Positions 44,153 to 54,030 are shown, numbered from the stretch's first letter. The stretch is 64,000 nucleotides of DNA from CAKMMH01 sp927798255 (GCA_034180415.1 JAXFOK010000079.1:1-64000); one strand, 5' to 3'. Notes: a model not told the origin generated them from the sequence alone. Numbers and translations: made by a program.

Positions 44153-45272
44153 TTTCTTTCTCCTTATTATTTCGTTTTTTTCTTAAATCGTTTTCTATTT
44201 CTTTCCACATGTTAGCTTCTAAATTTGCATTAGAATCGAAATCGACTTCTAGGAGTGCTTCTTTAATCATATCTGTAATATTACCTTCAACAAAATCGCT
44301 TGTTGATTTTAGACCATAATAGAAAGCATCTTCTTTTGATGAACCATGTAGCACCATAGCAGGATAATTTAATCCAAGAAGTGGTGCGCTTGCATTTTCT
44401 GGAGTACTTAACTTTTCTTTAAAGATTGATTTAATAACTGGCTTTGCTAAAAATAAACCAAATGAACCTAGAATACTTTTCTTTACAGATTTTTTTAACA
44501 AATCAAAAATAAAGGTTACCATTCCTTCCATCGTTTTTAGGACAACATTTCCAACAAATCCATCGCATACAACAACATCTGCGATATCTCGCATGATTCC
44601 ACGACCTTCGACGTAACCGATAAAATTAAGATCTTTTTTCTTACTTAAGTATAGTGCAGCGCCTCTTATAATTTCCGTCCCTTTACAAAGCTCTTCTCCA
44701 TTTGATAAAAGTGCAACTCGCGGGCTTTCTTTTTTATATTCATTTTCGTACGCAACGCTTGCAAATACGCTTCCCATAAGAGCAAATGTAATTAACTGAT
44801 TCTTATTACAATCAACATTTGCTCCACTATCAAGTAGTATCAATGGAGACTTATCTATTCTTGGAATTCTCGAAGCAATTGCAGGACGTTGAATCCCTGG
44901 AAGTGTTCCACACACTGCGATTCCCGCAGCCATCAAGGCCCCCGTATTTCCTGGCCCCATTACACCAAATGCGCGCCCCTCTTTTACAACTTCAAACGCA
45001 ACTCTTATTGATGCTTTTCTTTTCCCTCTTATTGCAAGAGACGGACTCTCTTCCATTGTGATAACATCTGGAGCGTGTTGAACTTCAATAAGGCTACTAG
45101 GTTCCTCACCTAAATTTTTTAATGTGCTTAAAATCTCTTCTTCATTACCAACTAATATAACAGGAATATTAAAATCTTTAGCAGCTTTTACAGTACCTTT
45201 TATAGCAACAGAACTTCCAAAATCTCCACCCATCACATCGACAGCAATTCTTTTTCGTTCCACAAAAAACAC
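44145..45272 (-). CDS. plsX: Phosphate acyltransferase PlsX
   Basis: A 375-residue enzyme. It begins RIAVDVMGGDFGSSVAIKGT, the PlsX hallmark, and has MGPGNTGALMAAGIAVCGTL and VVCDGFVGNVVLKTMEGM. It makes acyl-phosphate from acyl-ACP for phospholipid synthesis. The C-terminal 35 residues (after DMIKEALLEVDFDS) are a charged extension. It overlaps fabG by 8 bp and follows rpmF by 115 bp. Confidence 0.96.
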   Translation of the reverse strand: MFFVERKRIAVDVMGGDFGSSVAIKGTVKAAKDFNIPVILVGNEEEILSTLKNLGEEPSSLIEVQHAPDVITMEESPSLAIRGKRKASIRVAFEVVKEGRAFGVMGPGNTGALMAAGIAVCGTLPGIQRPAIASRIPRIDKSPLILLDSGANVDCNKNQLITFALMGSVFASVAYENEYKKESPRVALLSNGEELCKGTEIIRGAALYLSKKKDLNFIGYVEGRGIMRDIADVVVCDGFVGNVVLKTMEGMVTFIFDLLKKSVKKSILGSFGLFLAKPVIKSIFKEKLSTPENASAPLLGLNYPAMVLHGSSKEDAFYYGLKSTSDFVEGNITDMIKEALLEVDFDSNANLEANMWKEIENDLRKKRNNKEKENG

Positions 45273-45387
45273 TCCTAAAAAATTAATTGATAACTTAACC
45301 TTAATATATTTTTAAACTAGCAAGAAAGCTTCATAAGTATAAGAAAAATAAAAAGCGATACTAACTAGATAATAATTTTTAAAAATA

Positions 45388-45594
45388 TTATTCTTCGTTA
45401 GAGTTATTTTCTGTTTCTTGAGCTATTTCTTTAACTTGTCTTCCTCTATATTGTCCGCAACTTGAGCAAACTCTATGAGGACGCATAGGAGAGTCGCAAT
45501 TTGGGCAAGTAATAGTATTAACAACTGTTAAAGCATCATGAGAACGACGCATATTTCTTTTTGATTTTGATGTTTTCTTCTTAGGAACTGGCAT
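45388..45594 (-). CDS. rpmF: 50S ribosomal protein L32
   Basis: A 68-residue L32 protein: N-terminal PVPKKKTSKSKRNMRRSHDA and a zinc ribbon CPNCDSPMRPHRVCSSCGQYRGRQV with four Cys. An acidic tail follows. The start is preceded by AGAGGTG, a good ribosome-binding site. The usual upstream partner, the DUF177/YceD gene, is not present. Confidence 0.96.
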   Translation of the reverse strand: MPVPKKKTSKSKRNMRRSHDALTVVNTITCPNCDSPMRPHRVCSSCGQYRGRQVKEIAQETENNSNEE

Positions 45595-46015
45595 ATAACA
45601 CCTCTAAAATATACTTTAATATACAATAACTAAAATTTTCAAATTTGGGAGTTTTTTATCAAATAAAAAACCTAAACTCCATTTTTAACTAAATTTTTCT
45701 AAACTCTAAAAGGATTCTAACAAAAAACTTAGATCTTTACGCTTAGACATCGTGACATATTAGCACAAAACTCACATAATTCTCAAGTAAATTTGAAAAG
45801 AAACTTAAAAATAAACTAAATACTAAATTTATAAAGCAATTTTTTATTAAGTACACTCGATACATTTTATGCTAGGGTTAATATCATTTTAACCCAAAAA
45901 AGCTAGCTTTTTATAATTTTAACGCTATAATTAAGGTACATTTAATAAAATTTCCTTTAATTTAAGCAAATTTTAACGTTTTATTAAGGAATTCTACTTA
46001 AAGGGAGCATAAAAA
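45595..46015. other. Long divergent gap between rpmF and ssb
   Basis: About 420 bp without a coding ORF. It contains two inverted repeats close together (listed separately) and AT-rich sequence that should hold the promoters of rpmF and ssb. No RNA gene is recognised. Confidence 0.6.
45875..45912. promoter_or_regulatory. Two adjacent inverted repeats upstream of ssb
   Basis: GGGTTAA (45875-45881) and TTAACCC (45889-45895) form a perfect 7-bp inverted repeat with a 7-nt loop. Directly after it comes AAAAAGCTAGCTTTTT (45897-45912), a perfect 16-nt palindrome. Placed about 105 nt before the ssb ATG. Could be an operator, a terminator or an attenuator for ssb. Confidence 0.5.
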
Positions 46016-46483
46016 ATGGGAGTAAATAAAGTAATATTACTTGGAAGACTTGGACAAGATCCAGATCTAAAATATTCAGCAAGTCAATATCCAGTTGCAA
46101 GATTTTCACTAGCAACTGGCGAAAGAAAAAAAGATTCTGCAAGTGGAAATTGGGTAGAACATACAGAGTGGCATAACATTGTAACATTTGCAAAAACTGC
46201 TGAAAATTGTAGTAAGTTTCTAAAAAAAGGAAGTGAAGTTTATATCGAAGGAAAACTTCAAACTCGTAAATGGCAGGACAAAGAAGGAAAAGACAGATAT
46301 ACTACTGAAATCATTGCAAATACTGTTCAATTTGTTGGTGCAAAAGCTTCAGCTTCATCAAATGCTTCTTATGATGCTGTTCAAGATGCAAGTCAAAACA
46401 ACTATTTAGATTCATTAGCAAGCGCTGATAGTCTAGAAGAGCCTATAAGTGCAACATTTGATGATGACGATATCCCATTTTAA
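46016..46483 (+). CDS. ssb: Single-stranded DNA-binding protein
   Basis: A 155-residue SSB: OB-fold from VNKVILLGRLGQDPDLKYSA through HTEWHNIVTFAKTAENCSKF and KWQDKEGKDRYTTEIIAN, then a short disordered linker and the acidic tip DDDDIPF that binds PriA, RecQ and others. AAAGGGAG is a strong ribosome-binding site. It protects single-stranded DNA in replication and repair. Confidence 0.97.
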   Translation: MGVNKVILLGRLGQDPDLKYSASQYPVARFSLATGERKKDSASGNWVEHTEWHNIVTFAKTAENCSKFLKKGSEVYIEGKLQTRKWQDKEGKDRYTTEIIANTVQFVGAKASASSNASYDAVQDASQNNYLDSLASADSLEEPISATFDDDDIPF

Positions 46484-46579
46484 TGGGCAGTGAGGTATTA
46501 GGCGTTAGGAATCAGATTTCTGGTTTCGGGTTTCCAGGATCTGGTTTCTGAATCCTGATCCCTAGAAATCCAGCCTCTA
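46484..46579. repeat. Intergenic CAGGTATCAG-type degenerate repeat cluster, copy D
   Basis: Between ssb and the convergent MIP18 gene. Words such as GGAATCAGATTTCTGGTTTC, GGATCTGGTTTCTGA and ATCCTGATCCCTAG recur in loosely repeated order. G+C-richer than the genes. Confidence 0.6.
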
Positions 46580-46580
46580 A

Positions 46581-46871
46581 CTAAAACCCCATGTAATCCT
46601 TTAATTCCTGTGAAGGCTCCCAAGGGGGGTCAAAAGTCACATTAATTTCGACATTTTCTACACCCTGAACATTTGACACTGCATCTTTAACATTTTGAGT
46701 CATATATGGAGCCATAGGACACATAGGGGTCGTAAAAGTCATTGTGATTATTACATTAGGTTCATTAATTTCAATATTATAAACAAGTCCTAAAAAGTAA
46801 ATATCAAGACCGATATCTGGATCATAAACTGTTTTTAGTGCATTTATAACATCATCTTTTTGTATTGACAT
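46581..46871 (-). CDS. MIP18-family (DUF59) metal-sulfur cluster assembly factor
   Basis: A 96-residue protein of the MIP18/SufT family. It has the conserved VYDPDIGLDIYFLGLVYNIE start, the TPMCPMAPYM reactive-Cys segment and the terminal DPPWEPSQELKDYMG. Such proteins help insert Fe-S clusters into targets. It is not next to the suf genes in this window, which lie about 6 kb away. Confidence 0.93.
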   Translation of the reverse strand: MSIQKDDVINALKTVYDPDIGLDIYFLGLVYNIEINEPNVIITMTFTTPMCPMAPYMTQNVKDAVSNVQGVENVEINVTFDPPWEPSQELKDYMGF

Positions 46872-46966
46872 CTATTTTCCTTAATAAAAATTTTTAAATT
46901 TTTCACTATAAAAAATATAACTCTTTATCTTGTAAAACAAGTGCTTTTAAAGTTATTCTATATCTT

Positions 46967-47905
46967 ATGGTTTTAAATAAAAAAAATATCTCAATAGTTT
47001 TAGGTTGGATTATAACAATCCTAATATTAGTTTATATTGTATCAAAACTTGATTTCTCTCAATTTTTAGAACATTTAAAAAAAGTTTCTTATTTTGATTT
47101 ATTTGTGTTAACAATAATTTATCTTATTGGATTTGTTATAAGAGGCGTTAGGACAAAAATTATGCTTCCTTCACTTAATTTTAAACAAGCACTTGGTGGA
47201 ATTTTTCTAGGGTATGCCGCTAATAATGTACTTCCTGCAAGGCTTGGAGAAGTGTTAAGAGCGCAAGTTATAGGAAAACATTCTAATATTTCTAGAAGTA
47301 CAACTCTTTCAAATATATTAGTAGAAAGAATTTTAGATGGAGTCGCAATAGTTATACTTTTATTTTGGGGATCTATGGCTCTTTCGCTTCCCTCTTGGGC
47401 AAATAAATTAAAATATGTGGGACTTGCAATTTTCACAGTAGCAATTTTAGGATTATTTTTAATAAATTTTTTAAATTTAAAATATAAGTTTAAATTTCCT
47501 AATAATTTCCCTGGAAATTTTTTAAAGAATTTCCTAGAAGGCTTCAGACTCTCTATGAAAACACCAAAGACTTTTATTTATGTATTATTTATATCTATTT
47601 TTATTTGGACTTTTGAAGCCTTAATATTTTACTACGGACTTGTGATTTTTGATTTACCTAAATCATTTCATTTAGCATGCTTTGTTTTAGGGACTGTAAA
47701 TTTAGCAGCACTTGTTCCTAGTAGCCCAGGCGCAGTTGGACTTTTTGAAGGAACAGCTATTAAAACATTAGAAATTTTTGGTGTTAGCATGCCACTTGCG
47801 CTTGCATATTCAAGCGTTGTTCATGCATGCCAACTTATTCCTGTTATTTTTATAGGAATCGGATTTATGAAATATTTTGGCCTTAAAAGCTTAAAAATTA
47901 GTTAA
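46967..47905 (+). CDS. Lysylphosphatidylglycerol synthase TM region-like (UPF0104) membrane protein
   Basis: A 312-residue membrane protein with about 8 helices. It contains the family motifs PARLGEVLRAQVIGK and NLAALVPSSPGAVGLFEGTA. Homologues include the flippase-like TM part of MprF and AglD-type proteins that act with lipid-linked sugars or phospholipids. There is no catalytic LPG synthase domain here. It is followed by manA 57 bp downstream; a link to mannose-containing glycans is possible but not shown. Confidence 0.85.
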   Translation: MVLNKKNISIVLGWIITILILVYIVSKLDFSQFLEHLKKVSYFDLFVLTIIYLIGFVIRGVRTKIMLPSLNFKQALGGIFLGYAANNVLPARLGEVLRAQVIGKHSNISRSTTLSNILVERILDGVAIVILLFWGSMALSLPSWANKLKYVGLAIFTVAILGLFLINFLNLKYKFKFPNNFPGNFLKNFLEGFRLSMKTPKTFIYVLFISIFIWTFEALIFYYGLVIFDLPKSFHLACFVLGTVNLAALVPSSPGAVGLFEGTAIKTLEIFGVSMPLALAYSSVVHACQLIPVIFIGIGFMKYFGLKSLKIS

Positions 47906-47962
47906 ATTAATACTATAATTGATATAATAAAACTAAATATAAAATAAAAAGCGAAAGATAAT

Positions 47963-49162
47963 TTGAAGTTGTTTAATGATATAATGAAGAATAGTATAAT
48001 AAGTTTTACGCCATCATATCAAAATTATCTTTGGGGAAAATTACCTCAAGATTCTCTTGTGTGTCGTTACTTAGATAAACAAGAAATTTTAGAAGATGTT
48101 CCTTACGCAGAGCTTTGGCTTGGAGCGCATCCTAAAGCCTCTGGGATTATTGACGATTCTTTATCTCTTAATAAACATATAAACGATAATGTTGTGTCTT
48201 GTCTTGGTGATTCTTTAGAACTTTTTGGTGCAGAGCTTCCATTTTTATTAAAGATATTATCAATAAATCGCCCACTGTCTATCCAAGCTCATCCTGATAA
48301 AGAACTTGCCGAAATTTTACACAGTCAGCGTCCAGATATTTATCCAGATAATAATCATAAGCCTGAAATGGCAGTAGCACTTAGCACGCTTGATTTACTT
48401 GTTGGGTTTAAAGACCCAAAAGAAATTTTAAGTAATATGGAAGAATATCCAGCTATAAAGATTGCAGCTGATTATGTAGACCCGACAAAAGATTTGAAAT
48501 TATTTTTTAAGAATATAATGGATTACCCCAAACTTGGACTTCCTAGCCTATTTAATTCAATTAAAAGAAAATTGATTTCTAAAGATGCATCAAAATTAAA
48601 AATTGAAGAACAATATTTTTTAAAAACTTACAAAGAAGATTTCCCTGATGGCGACCATGGACTTTTCGGATTTTTTATTTTGCAATTTATTAGACTTCAA
48701 AAAGGTGAGGCAATAGAAATTAAAGAAAATACTCCTCATTGTTATCTGTATGGAGATCTTGTGGAATGTATGGCAAATTCTGACAATGTTGTAAGAGCAG
48801 GACTTACGGGAAAGTATTGTGACGCAGATGTATTAATAAAAATGTTAAACTATGAAAATCAACTTCAAAAATTATTAACTAAAATAATTAAAATAGATAA
48901 TTTAAAGATAACCGAATTTTTAACATCGTATAAAGAATTTAAACTAATAAATATAACAGGCTCATCGATGAATTATGAATTTTGTACTCGAAATAAGCCA
49001 TGCATTATATTTAATCTTGAAGGGGCATTAGAATATTATACTGATAATTTAAAGATAACGACATGTCCTATAACAAAGGCACTTTTTGTACCCGCATCTA
49101 CAAGTAATATAAATTTAAAACTAAGCGATGCAAATTTATTTATTGCATCGCCAAATTTTTAA
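47963..49162 (+). CDS. manA: Mannose-6-phosphate isomerase, class I
   Basis: A 399-residue cupin enzyme. Zinc ligands lie in LSIQAHPDKELAE (Gln, His), NHKPEMAVAL (Glu) and ENTPHCYLYGD (His). It interconverts mannose-6-phosphate and fructose-6-phosphate. The chosen start is TTG at 47963, preceded by GCGAAAGAT. An internal ATG at 47984 has a poorer ribosome-binding context, so either is possible. It ends 5 bp from the convergent protease gene. Confidence 0.9.
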   Translation: MKLFNDIMKNSIISFTPSYQNYLWGKLPQDSLVCRYLDKQEILEDVPYAELWLGAHPKASGIIDDSLSLNKHINDNVVSCLGDSLELFGAELPFLLKILSINRPLSIQAHPDKELAEILHSQRPDIYPDNNHKPEMAVALSTLDLLVGFKDPKEILSNMEEYPAIKIAADYVDPTKDLKLFFKNIMDYPKLGLPSLFNSIKRKLISKDASKLKIEEQYFLKTYKEDFPDGDHGLFGFFILQFIRLQKGEAIEIKENTPHCYLYGDLVECMANSDNVVRAGLTGKYCDADVLIKMLNYENQLQKLLTKIIKIDNLKITEFLTSYKEFKLINITGSSMNYEFCTRNKPCIIFNLEGALEYYTDNLKITTCPITKALFVPASTSNINLKLSDANLFIASPNF

Positions 49163-49167
49163 AATTT

Positions 49168-50097
49168 TTACATTGTACTAATACTTGCATACCTCTTGAT
49201 AAAAGAAAGATTTTCACTTCTTGATAACAATGGGAAGAATGTATAATCTCCATCTTTACATTCTAACGTACCAGTACCAAATGAAGTAATCGCAGCAATA
49301 GCAGCAACACCTTTAACTTTCACCACCGCAGGTCCCCCTGAGTCACCATAACAAGCATTTGTCTTTGTCGTATCGTATCCTGCGACTAACCATATAGGTG
49401 TATTATGTGACACCTTCATATATGCTGCCTTTAATGTTCCCGAAGCTTCATTTTCATCACGACCATAACCATATGTCATTATTGTTAAACCAGCTTCAGG
49501 GACTTTACTAGTAAGGATAGCAACTGGTGCGATATTAGAAACATTATTTTTTAATTTAACAATAGCAACATCTAGTCCCTCATCTACATTAAAATTATCT
49601 TGTACGTAATATTCAGAGGTATCAAGTTCTTGACCACCAGAAACGACAACTACTTTTGTAATAAATTCACCATACTTTAAATCTTTAAAACAATGACCTG
49701 CTGTAAGCACTGCCTTTGAATCAATTAATGTCCCAGAACAAAGATATATATCATTTTGATTTGTATGTATTAAAACTTTCATTACAGGACTTCCAGTAGA
49801 TGAACATGCAACACCATTTATAATTTTTGTAGATTTATTCTTTATAGCTCCGCAAATATCCTTGCTAGTATCATCATCGTCGTCATTATCATCATCATCG
49901 GGGTCATCGGGATCATCACCTTGTCCACCACCACCAGTTCCACCACTAGGTAAGTTGTTAGGTGGAATAACGTTATAACTTGTATCATCAAAAAATCCAC
50001 TTTGATCAAATTGATTTCCCGAACTATTTCCATTACATGATGAAACTATAAAAGCAATTATTACAAATAAAATTATTCCAAAAATTTTTATCTTCAT
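49168..50097 (-). CDS. Secreted trypsin-like serine protease lipoprotein
   Basis: A 309-residue S1 peptidase. The signal peptide has lipobox IVSSC with modified Cys21. A Gly/Asp-rich spacer follows (residues about 50-80, GGGGQGDDPDDPDDDDNDDD). The catalytic triad is visible: VLTAGHCF (His), LDVAIVKL (Asp) and CYGDSGGPAVV (Ser). The primary-specificity pocket resembles trypsin. It would be anchored to a membrane facing the periplasm or outside and cut proteins. The acidic spacer is a striking low-complexity stretch. Confidence 0.9.
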   Translation of the reverse strand: MKIKIFGIILFVIIAFIVSSCNGNSSGNQFDQSGFFDDTSYNVIPPNNLPSGGTGGGGQGDDPDDPDDDDNDDDDDTSKDICGAIKNKSTKIINGVACSSTGSPVMKVLIHTNQNDIYLCSGTLIDSKAVLTAGHCFKDLKYGEFITKVVVVSGGQELDTSEYYVQDNFNVDEGLDVAIVKLKNNVSNIAPVAILTSKVPEAGLTIMTYGYGRDENEASGTLKAAYMKVSHNTPIWLVAGYDTTKTNACYGDSGGPAVVKVKGVAAIAAITSFGTGTLECKDGDYTFFPLLSRSENLSFIKRYASISTM

Positions 50098-50216
50098 TTT
50101 AATATTCCTTCTTTTTATCCAGTAAGCACCTAATTTATTTGATGATACAATATTTCTAGAAGATTTAAATTTTTAATGAGTAATTTTTACTACAGAAAAT
50201 CAAGTAGTTATAATAC

Positions 50217-50267
50217 TAAAATAGGGCAAGAAAAAAGAAATGTTCTTTTTTACCTCGCCCTATTTAA
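50217..50267 (-). terminator. Rho-independent terminator after the M42 peptidase
   Basis: AAATAGGGC-AAG-AAAAAAGAA pairs with TTCTTTTTT-ACCTC-GCCCTATTT around the loop ATG, with a small internal mismatch. It lies 3' to the M42 peptidase gene on the minus strand. Confidence 0.8.
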
Positions 50268-50290
50268 AAATTGAATTCATTAAAATATTT

Positions 50291-51364
50291 TTATCTAACT
50301 ACAAAATCACTTTTAGAAGTTAGAGTCTTAACAAACTCTGCAATCCATTTTGAAATTGTCTCTAAGTCTTTTAAATGACAAACTTCAACTTGAGTGTGCA
50401 TGTATCTATTAGGAACACTAATACTTGCTGAAGCTATTCCACTTCTTGAAACTTGCATAGCACGCGTATCATTTCCCATAACATTAGGAGCAATATCCTT
50501 TTGATAAGGGATTTTATACTTATTTGCAGTTTGTAAAAGCTTTTCATATAAAACTGGATTACAAAGTGCGCCTTTAGCAATGGCGCCACCCTTTCCAAGC
50601 TCAATTTGAGGAATTTTCTTTTCGTTATATCCTGGATTATCAGTAGAAAAAGTAACATCAACACATATTCCAACAAATGGATCTATTCCAAAAGCAGAAG
50701 TTTGTGCGCCTCTTGTCCCGATTTCTTCTTGAACTGTACTTACTGCACAAAGTCCAACTTTCAAATTTGATTTAGCACATAACCTTAAAGCTTCCATTAC
50801 ACAGAACACACCAACTTTATCGTCAAGCGCTGGGCTAGAAATATATCCATTCTTAAGCTCAGTAACCCCTAATCTATATGTAACATAGTCACCTATTTCT
50901 ACGAATTTTTCAGCATCTTTTTGGTTCTTTGCACCAATATCGATAAAACAATCTGCGATATCCACTTTCATAGCTTTTCTTTCTTCTGCTTTTTGCTTGT
51001 GAATTGGTTTTCGCCCAAAGACTCCTTGAACTTCACCCTTTTTACCATAAATTGTTACGTAAGCTCCTGGAGCTACACTTGCATCAATTCCACCAACAGA
51101 AGTTACATAAATAAAGCCATCAGGTGAAATATAACTTACCATAAATCCTATTTGGTCACAGTGCCCGGCAAGCATTACCTTTTTTTCAGCATTTGGATTA
51201 AGTGTACAAATTAAATTACCATTAACATCACTTTCTATAGTATCTGCGTATTTTTCCATTCTCTTTCTTACTACGCGTTGCACAGGTGCTTCATTTCCTG
51301 TAGGAGAAGGAGTATTCAAAATTTCAAATAAAAAATCTTTAGATTCTTGTTCCATGTTCTTCAA
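50291..51364 (-). CDS. M42-family metallo-aminopeptidase
   Basis: A 357-residue M42 peptidase. Metal-binding residues include His68 in VMLAGHCDQIGFMV and Asp181 in SPALDDKVGVF, with the catalytic Glu pair in TVQEEIGTRGA (213-214). The C-terminal PNRYMHTQVEVCHLKDLETI supplies the last His ligand. These tetrahedral, cobalt- or zinc-dependent aminopeptidases degrade peptides in the cytosol. No signal peptide. A ribosome-binding site (TTGAGGTTT) precedes the ATG. Confidence 0.93.
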   Translation of the reverse strand: MKNMEQESKDFLFEILNTPSPTGNEAPVQRVVRKRMEKYADTIESDVNGNLICTLNPNAEKKVMLAGHCDQIGFMVSYISPDGFIYVTSVGGIDASVAPGAYVTIYGKKGEVQGVFGRKPIHKQKAEERKAMKVDIADCFIDIGAKNQKDAEKFVEIGDYVTYRLGVTELKNGYISSPALDDKVGVFCVMEALRLCAKSNLKVGLCAVSTVQEEIGTRGAQTSAFGIDPFVGICVDVTFSTDNPGYNEKKIPQIELGKGGAIAKGALCNPVLYEKLLQTANKYKIPYQKDIAPNVMGNDTRAMQVSRSGIASASISVPNRYMHTQVEVCHLKDLETISKWIAEFVKTLTSKSDFVVR

Positions 51365-51469
51365 ACCTCAATAAAAATTAATAAAAAACTACTCTAACTA
51401 TATGATACAAAAAATATAAAAAAGTATCAGTAAAAAAATTTAAATATTTAACAGATTTTCTTCTAATGT

Positions 51470-51560
51470 TAGAGTTAATCAGCAGTCAGCAAATCCGCTA
51501 CTAGGTACCCGAAACCTACTTTCCTGTTTCCAGCCATCTAAAACCTGAAACTACAGCGGT
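51470..51560. repeat. Intergenic degenerate repeat cluster, copy E (the only one between co-directional genes)
   Basis: Contains TCAGCAGTCAGCAAATC, GGTACCCGAAACCTAC and CCTGAAACTACAG, which match the words of the other clusters loosely. It lies between the M42 peptidase and a membrane-protein gene on the same strand. Confidence 0.5.
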
Positions 51561-51613
51561 TTTCCAAATTTCTACGACCATTAATAACTTATTATACCGT
51601 TACCTCTGTTAGC

Positions 51614-52816
51614 TTAATTTTCTACTGTTTCATTTAGAGCTTGCGTAATACTTTCAGAATTATCAAAAGTAAAATACTTATATATATTAGATACCAACAA
51701 TCCTAAAATTGAAAAAGAAAAAATTGTTGCTGGATACATCCAAAGTAGCCCGACATATGATGAATTTGGAGTTTCAAAAACAGAAGATATTATAACCAAT
51801 ATATATGAAACAAATGACATTAAAAAAAGTGCATAAAATTGTCTTTGATGTACTTGCATGATTTTATAATAAAATATAAATGATAATGAACTTATAACAA
51901 AAAAAACTATTAACATTGTAAGACATGATATATGAGGATAAACATTAATTTTGTTAAGAATAAACAATAAAGCTTGTTTTATACCTGTCTCTTTAAAACT
52001 TAAGTTAAATGAAATGTTATTTATTAAATTATTTATAGAATCAAAAAAAGAAACTTTATTAAAAATGGAATCAATCCCTACTTGTGAAATGCTAAGACCC
52101 AAAAATGAAAAAATCATTACCTTTAAAAAAGAAAAAATTCTATTTAAAGCAAATCTTTTTTCCCATTTATAATAAAATCCATGATAAAAAGAAATTAATA
52201 GTGTAGTAAAAATAATAAAAAATATACTTCTATAAGAAATACTAAGTCTAAAAACTATCGCTAAAAATAAACAAAAAGTAATTTGTTTTTGAAGATAAGT
52301 CTTTTTTAACCTTTCTACTATTAGTAAGAAAGATAAAAGAGTCCCCGGAAGTAAAATTGAAAAGACACTAATTGTAACTAGATTAGATAAAGTGGCATAA
52401 TAAGGACTTAACAATATAGAAAGTCCAGCAAAAAATGCCGCACAAAACGAAAACTCAATATTTAACCAAATTAATAAAAATGAAAAAGTTAAAATTAATA
52501 ATACAATATTAATTTTTTCTAACAGCTCTCTTAATAAAACTTTATTATTAATTTTTAATGCACTTCTTAAAGCATTTATAAAAATTCCACTTAAAGCACA
52601 ATTATAAAATTTGTCAGTCTTTTTCCTGTATAAACTTCTATCTTTATGATTATCAAATGATGATATTTCACTAACAAATTGATCATTTGCATATTTTACT
52701 TTTAAAATATCATCATTACTCTTAATTTTTAATGTGTTATAAGTAAAAGAGTTATATGCTAAAAAAATAAATAATACCAAGAAACTGATTTTTATTATCT
52801 TTAAAAGTGCATTCAT
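51614..52816 (-). CDS. Polytopic membrane protein, function unknown
   Basis: A 400-residue protein with about 9-11 hydrophobic helices. After a first helix (ISFLVLFIFLAYNSF) there is a polar loop of about 80 residues with ISSFDNHKDRSLYRKK. Further helices follow, with SILLSPYYATLSNL and PNSSYVGLLWMYPATIF. The overall layout (first helix, long periplasmic loop, many helices) resembles GT-C glycosyltransferases or O-antigen polymerases, but no catalytic motif can be identified. It lies 44 bp downstream of sufD on the same strand, with no clear link to the suf genes. Confidence 0.65.
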   Translation of the reverse strand: MNALLKIIKISFLVLFIFLAYNSFTYNTLKIKSNDDILKVKYANDQFVSEISSFDNHKDRSLYRKKTDKFYNCALSGIFINALRSALKINNKVLLRELLEKINIVLLILTFSFLLIWLNIEFSFCAAFFAGLSILLSPYYATLSNLVTISVFSILLPGTLLSFLLIVERLKKTYLQKQITFCLFLAIVFRLSISYRSIFFIIFTTLLISFYHGFYYKWEKRFALNRIFSFLKVMIFSFLGLSISQVGIDSIFNKVSFFDSINNLINNISFNLSFKETGIKQALLFILNKINVYPHISCLTMLIVFFVISSLSFIFYYKIMQVHQRQFYALFLMSFVSYILVIISSVFETPNSSYVGLLWMYPATIFSFSILGLLVSNIYKYFTFDNSESITQALNETVEN

Positions 52817-52860
52817 TAAAAAAAACTTTATAAGATATTATTCTTTAACATTACTACCTT

Positions 52861-54009
52861 TTAAGAAATTTTTGATTCACAAATTTGCAGAAATTTTTCA
52901 TCTTCAATTTTTTGAAGTACTTCTTCAATAAAAGCATTTAAAAGTATCTTTTTTGCAAGATCTTCACTAATTCCACGAGTTTCAAGATAAAAGAGTGCGT
53001 CTTTATCAAGCTCCCCAAAAGTTGCTCCGTGAGAACATTTTACATCGTCAGCAAAAATTTTAAGCCATGGCCTAGCAAACGCTCTAGCCTCTTTTGAAAG
53101 CAAAATTGATTTGCAATTCTGAGATGCATCAATTTTTTCCAACCCTTTATTAACGAAAATTTCACCTGTAAAATACGTCTTTGAAAAATCATTTAATACA
53201 TATTTAAAATCTTCACTTGAATTTGTATAGCTAGCGCTATGATTTATATTAATAAAATTATCAACAAGTCCCTTATCACTTGAAAAATTTACAGATGATA
53301 CATTCGAATTACTTTTTTCGTCTTCTAAATTTATTTCTATGTCTTGTCTAATCATAGAACTTGCAAAATTTAAATTTATTAAATTATAATTTGAAGATTT
53401 TTTTAAACTAACGTTACTATTTAAAATCACCTTATTATTTTTGGTTTCTATGTATCTATAACAGTCTAATTTACTGTTATCATCAAGAGATATATATGAA
53501 ACAGGAAGCAACAAGCTACTAATATTATTACTATTATCAAAAATCATTTCTGATAACTTTAATGAAACTCCTTTATGAACATTTAGAATATATATAGGAG
53601 CGTTAACTGAACTATCTTTAGAATCTTTAATTTTATAACTTATTCTTAAAACATCGCTTAGGCTATCTAAAACATCTATTAAAAAAATATCTTTCGTTAA
53701 TAAAAATGATAATTTTTGAAAAAAGTTGTCCGTACCAATATTATTATTTTTTAAAGTTTCTATCGAAACTTTTTTTATTTTTATTTTTGTACGATCGTTA
53801 TCATTTATTTCTACAATGTCTGTAAAATTTAAATCTTCACCTTTTAAATATTTTTGTTTTATTAAGATTTCTTCTATATTAAAATTTCTATACCTTTCTT
53901 GTTTTTTTGTAGGGAAATCCTCATCTTTTATAAAAAGCTTACCGAGCGCCCCTTTAGAAGCGTCAAATAATTCTTTTATTGTAAAATTATTAAGTAAAAA
54001 ATTATCCAT
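52861..54009 (-). CDS. sufD: Fe-S assembly scaffold component SufD
   Basis: A 382-residue SufD-family protein. The C-terminal half has the right-handed beta-helix pattern (SVNFSSDKGLVDNFININHS and FTGEIFVNKGLEKIDASQNC), ending in the conserved DDVKCSHGATFGELDKDALF and TRGISEDLAKKILLNAF. It forms the SufBC2D scaffold for Fe-S cluster assembly. It lies 21 bp after sufC. Confidence 0.92.
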   Translation of the reverse strand: MDNFLLNNFTIKELFDASKGALGKLFIKDEDFPTKKQERYRNFNIEEILIKQKYLKGEDLNFTDIVEINDNDRTKIKIKKVSIETLKNNNIGTDNFFQKLSFLLTKDIFLIDVLDSLSDVLRISYKIKDSKDSSVNAPIYILNVHKGVSLKLSEMIFDNSNNISSLLLPVSYISLDDNSKLDCYRYIETKNNKVILNSNVSLKKSSNYNLINLNFASSMIRQDIEINLEDEKSNSNVSSVNFSSDKGLVDNFININHSASYTNSSEDFKYVLNDFSKTYFTGEIFVNKGLEKIDASQNCKSILLSKEARAFARPWLKIFADDVKCSHGATFGELDKDALFYLETRGISEDLAKKILLNAFIEEVLQKIEDEKFLQICESKIS

Positions 54010-54030
54010 TTTAACCTTTTAACGTTCCCT

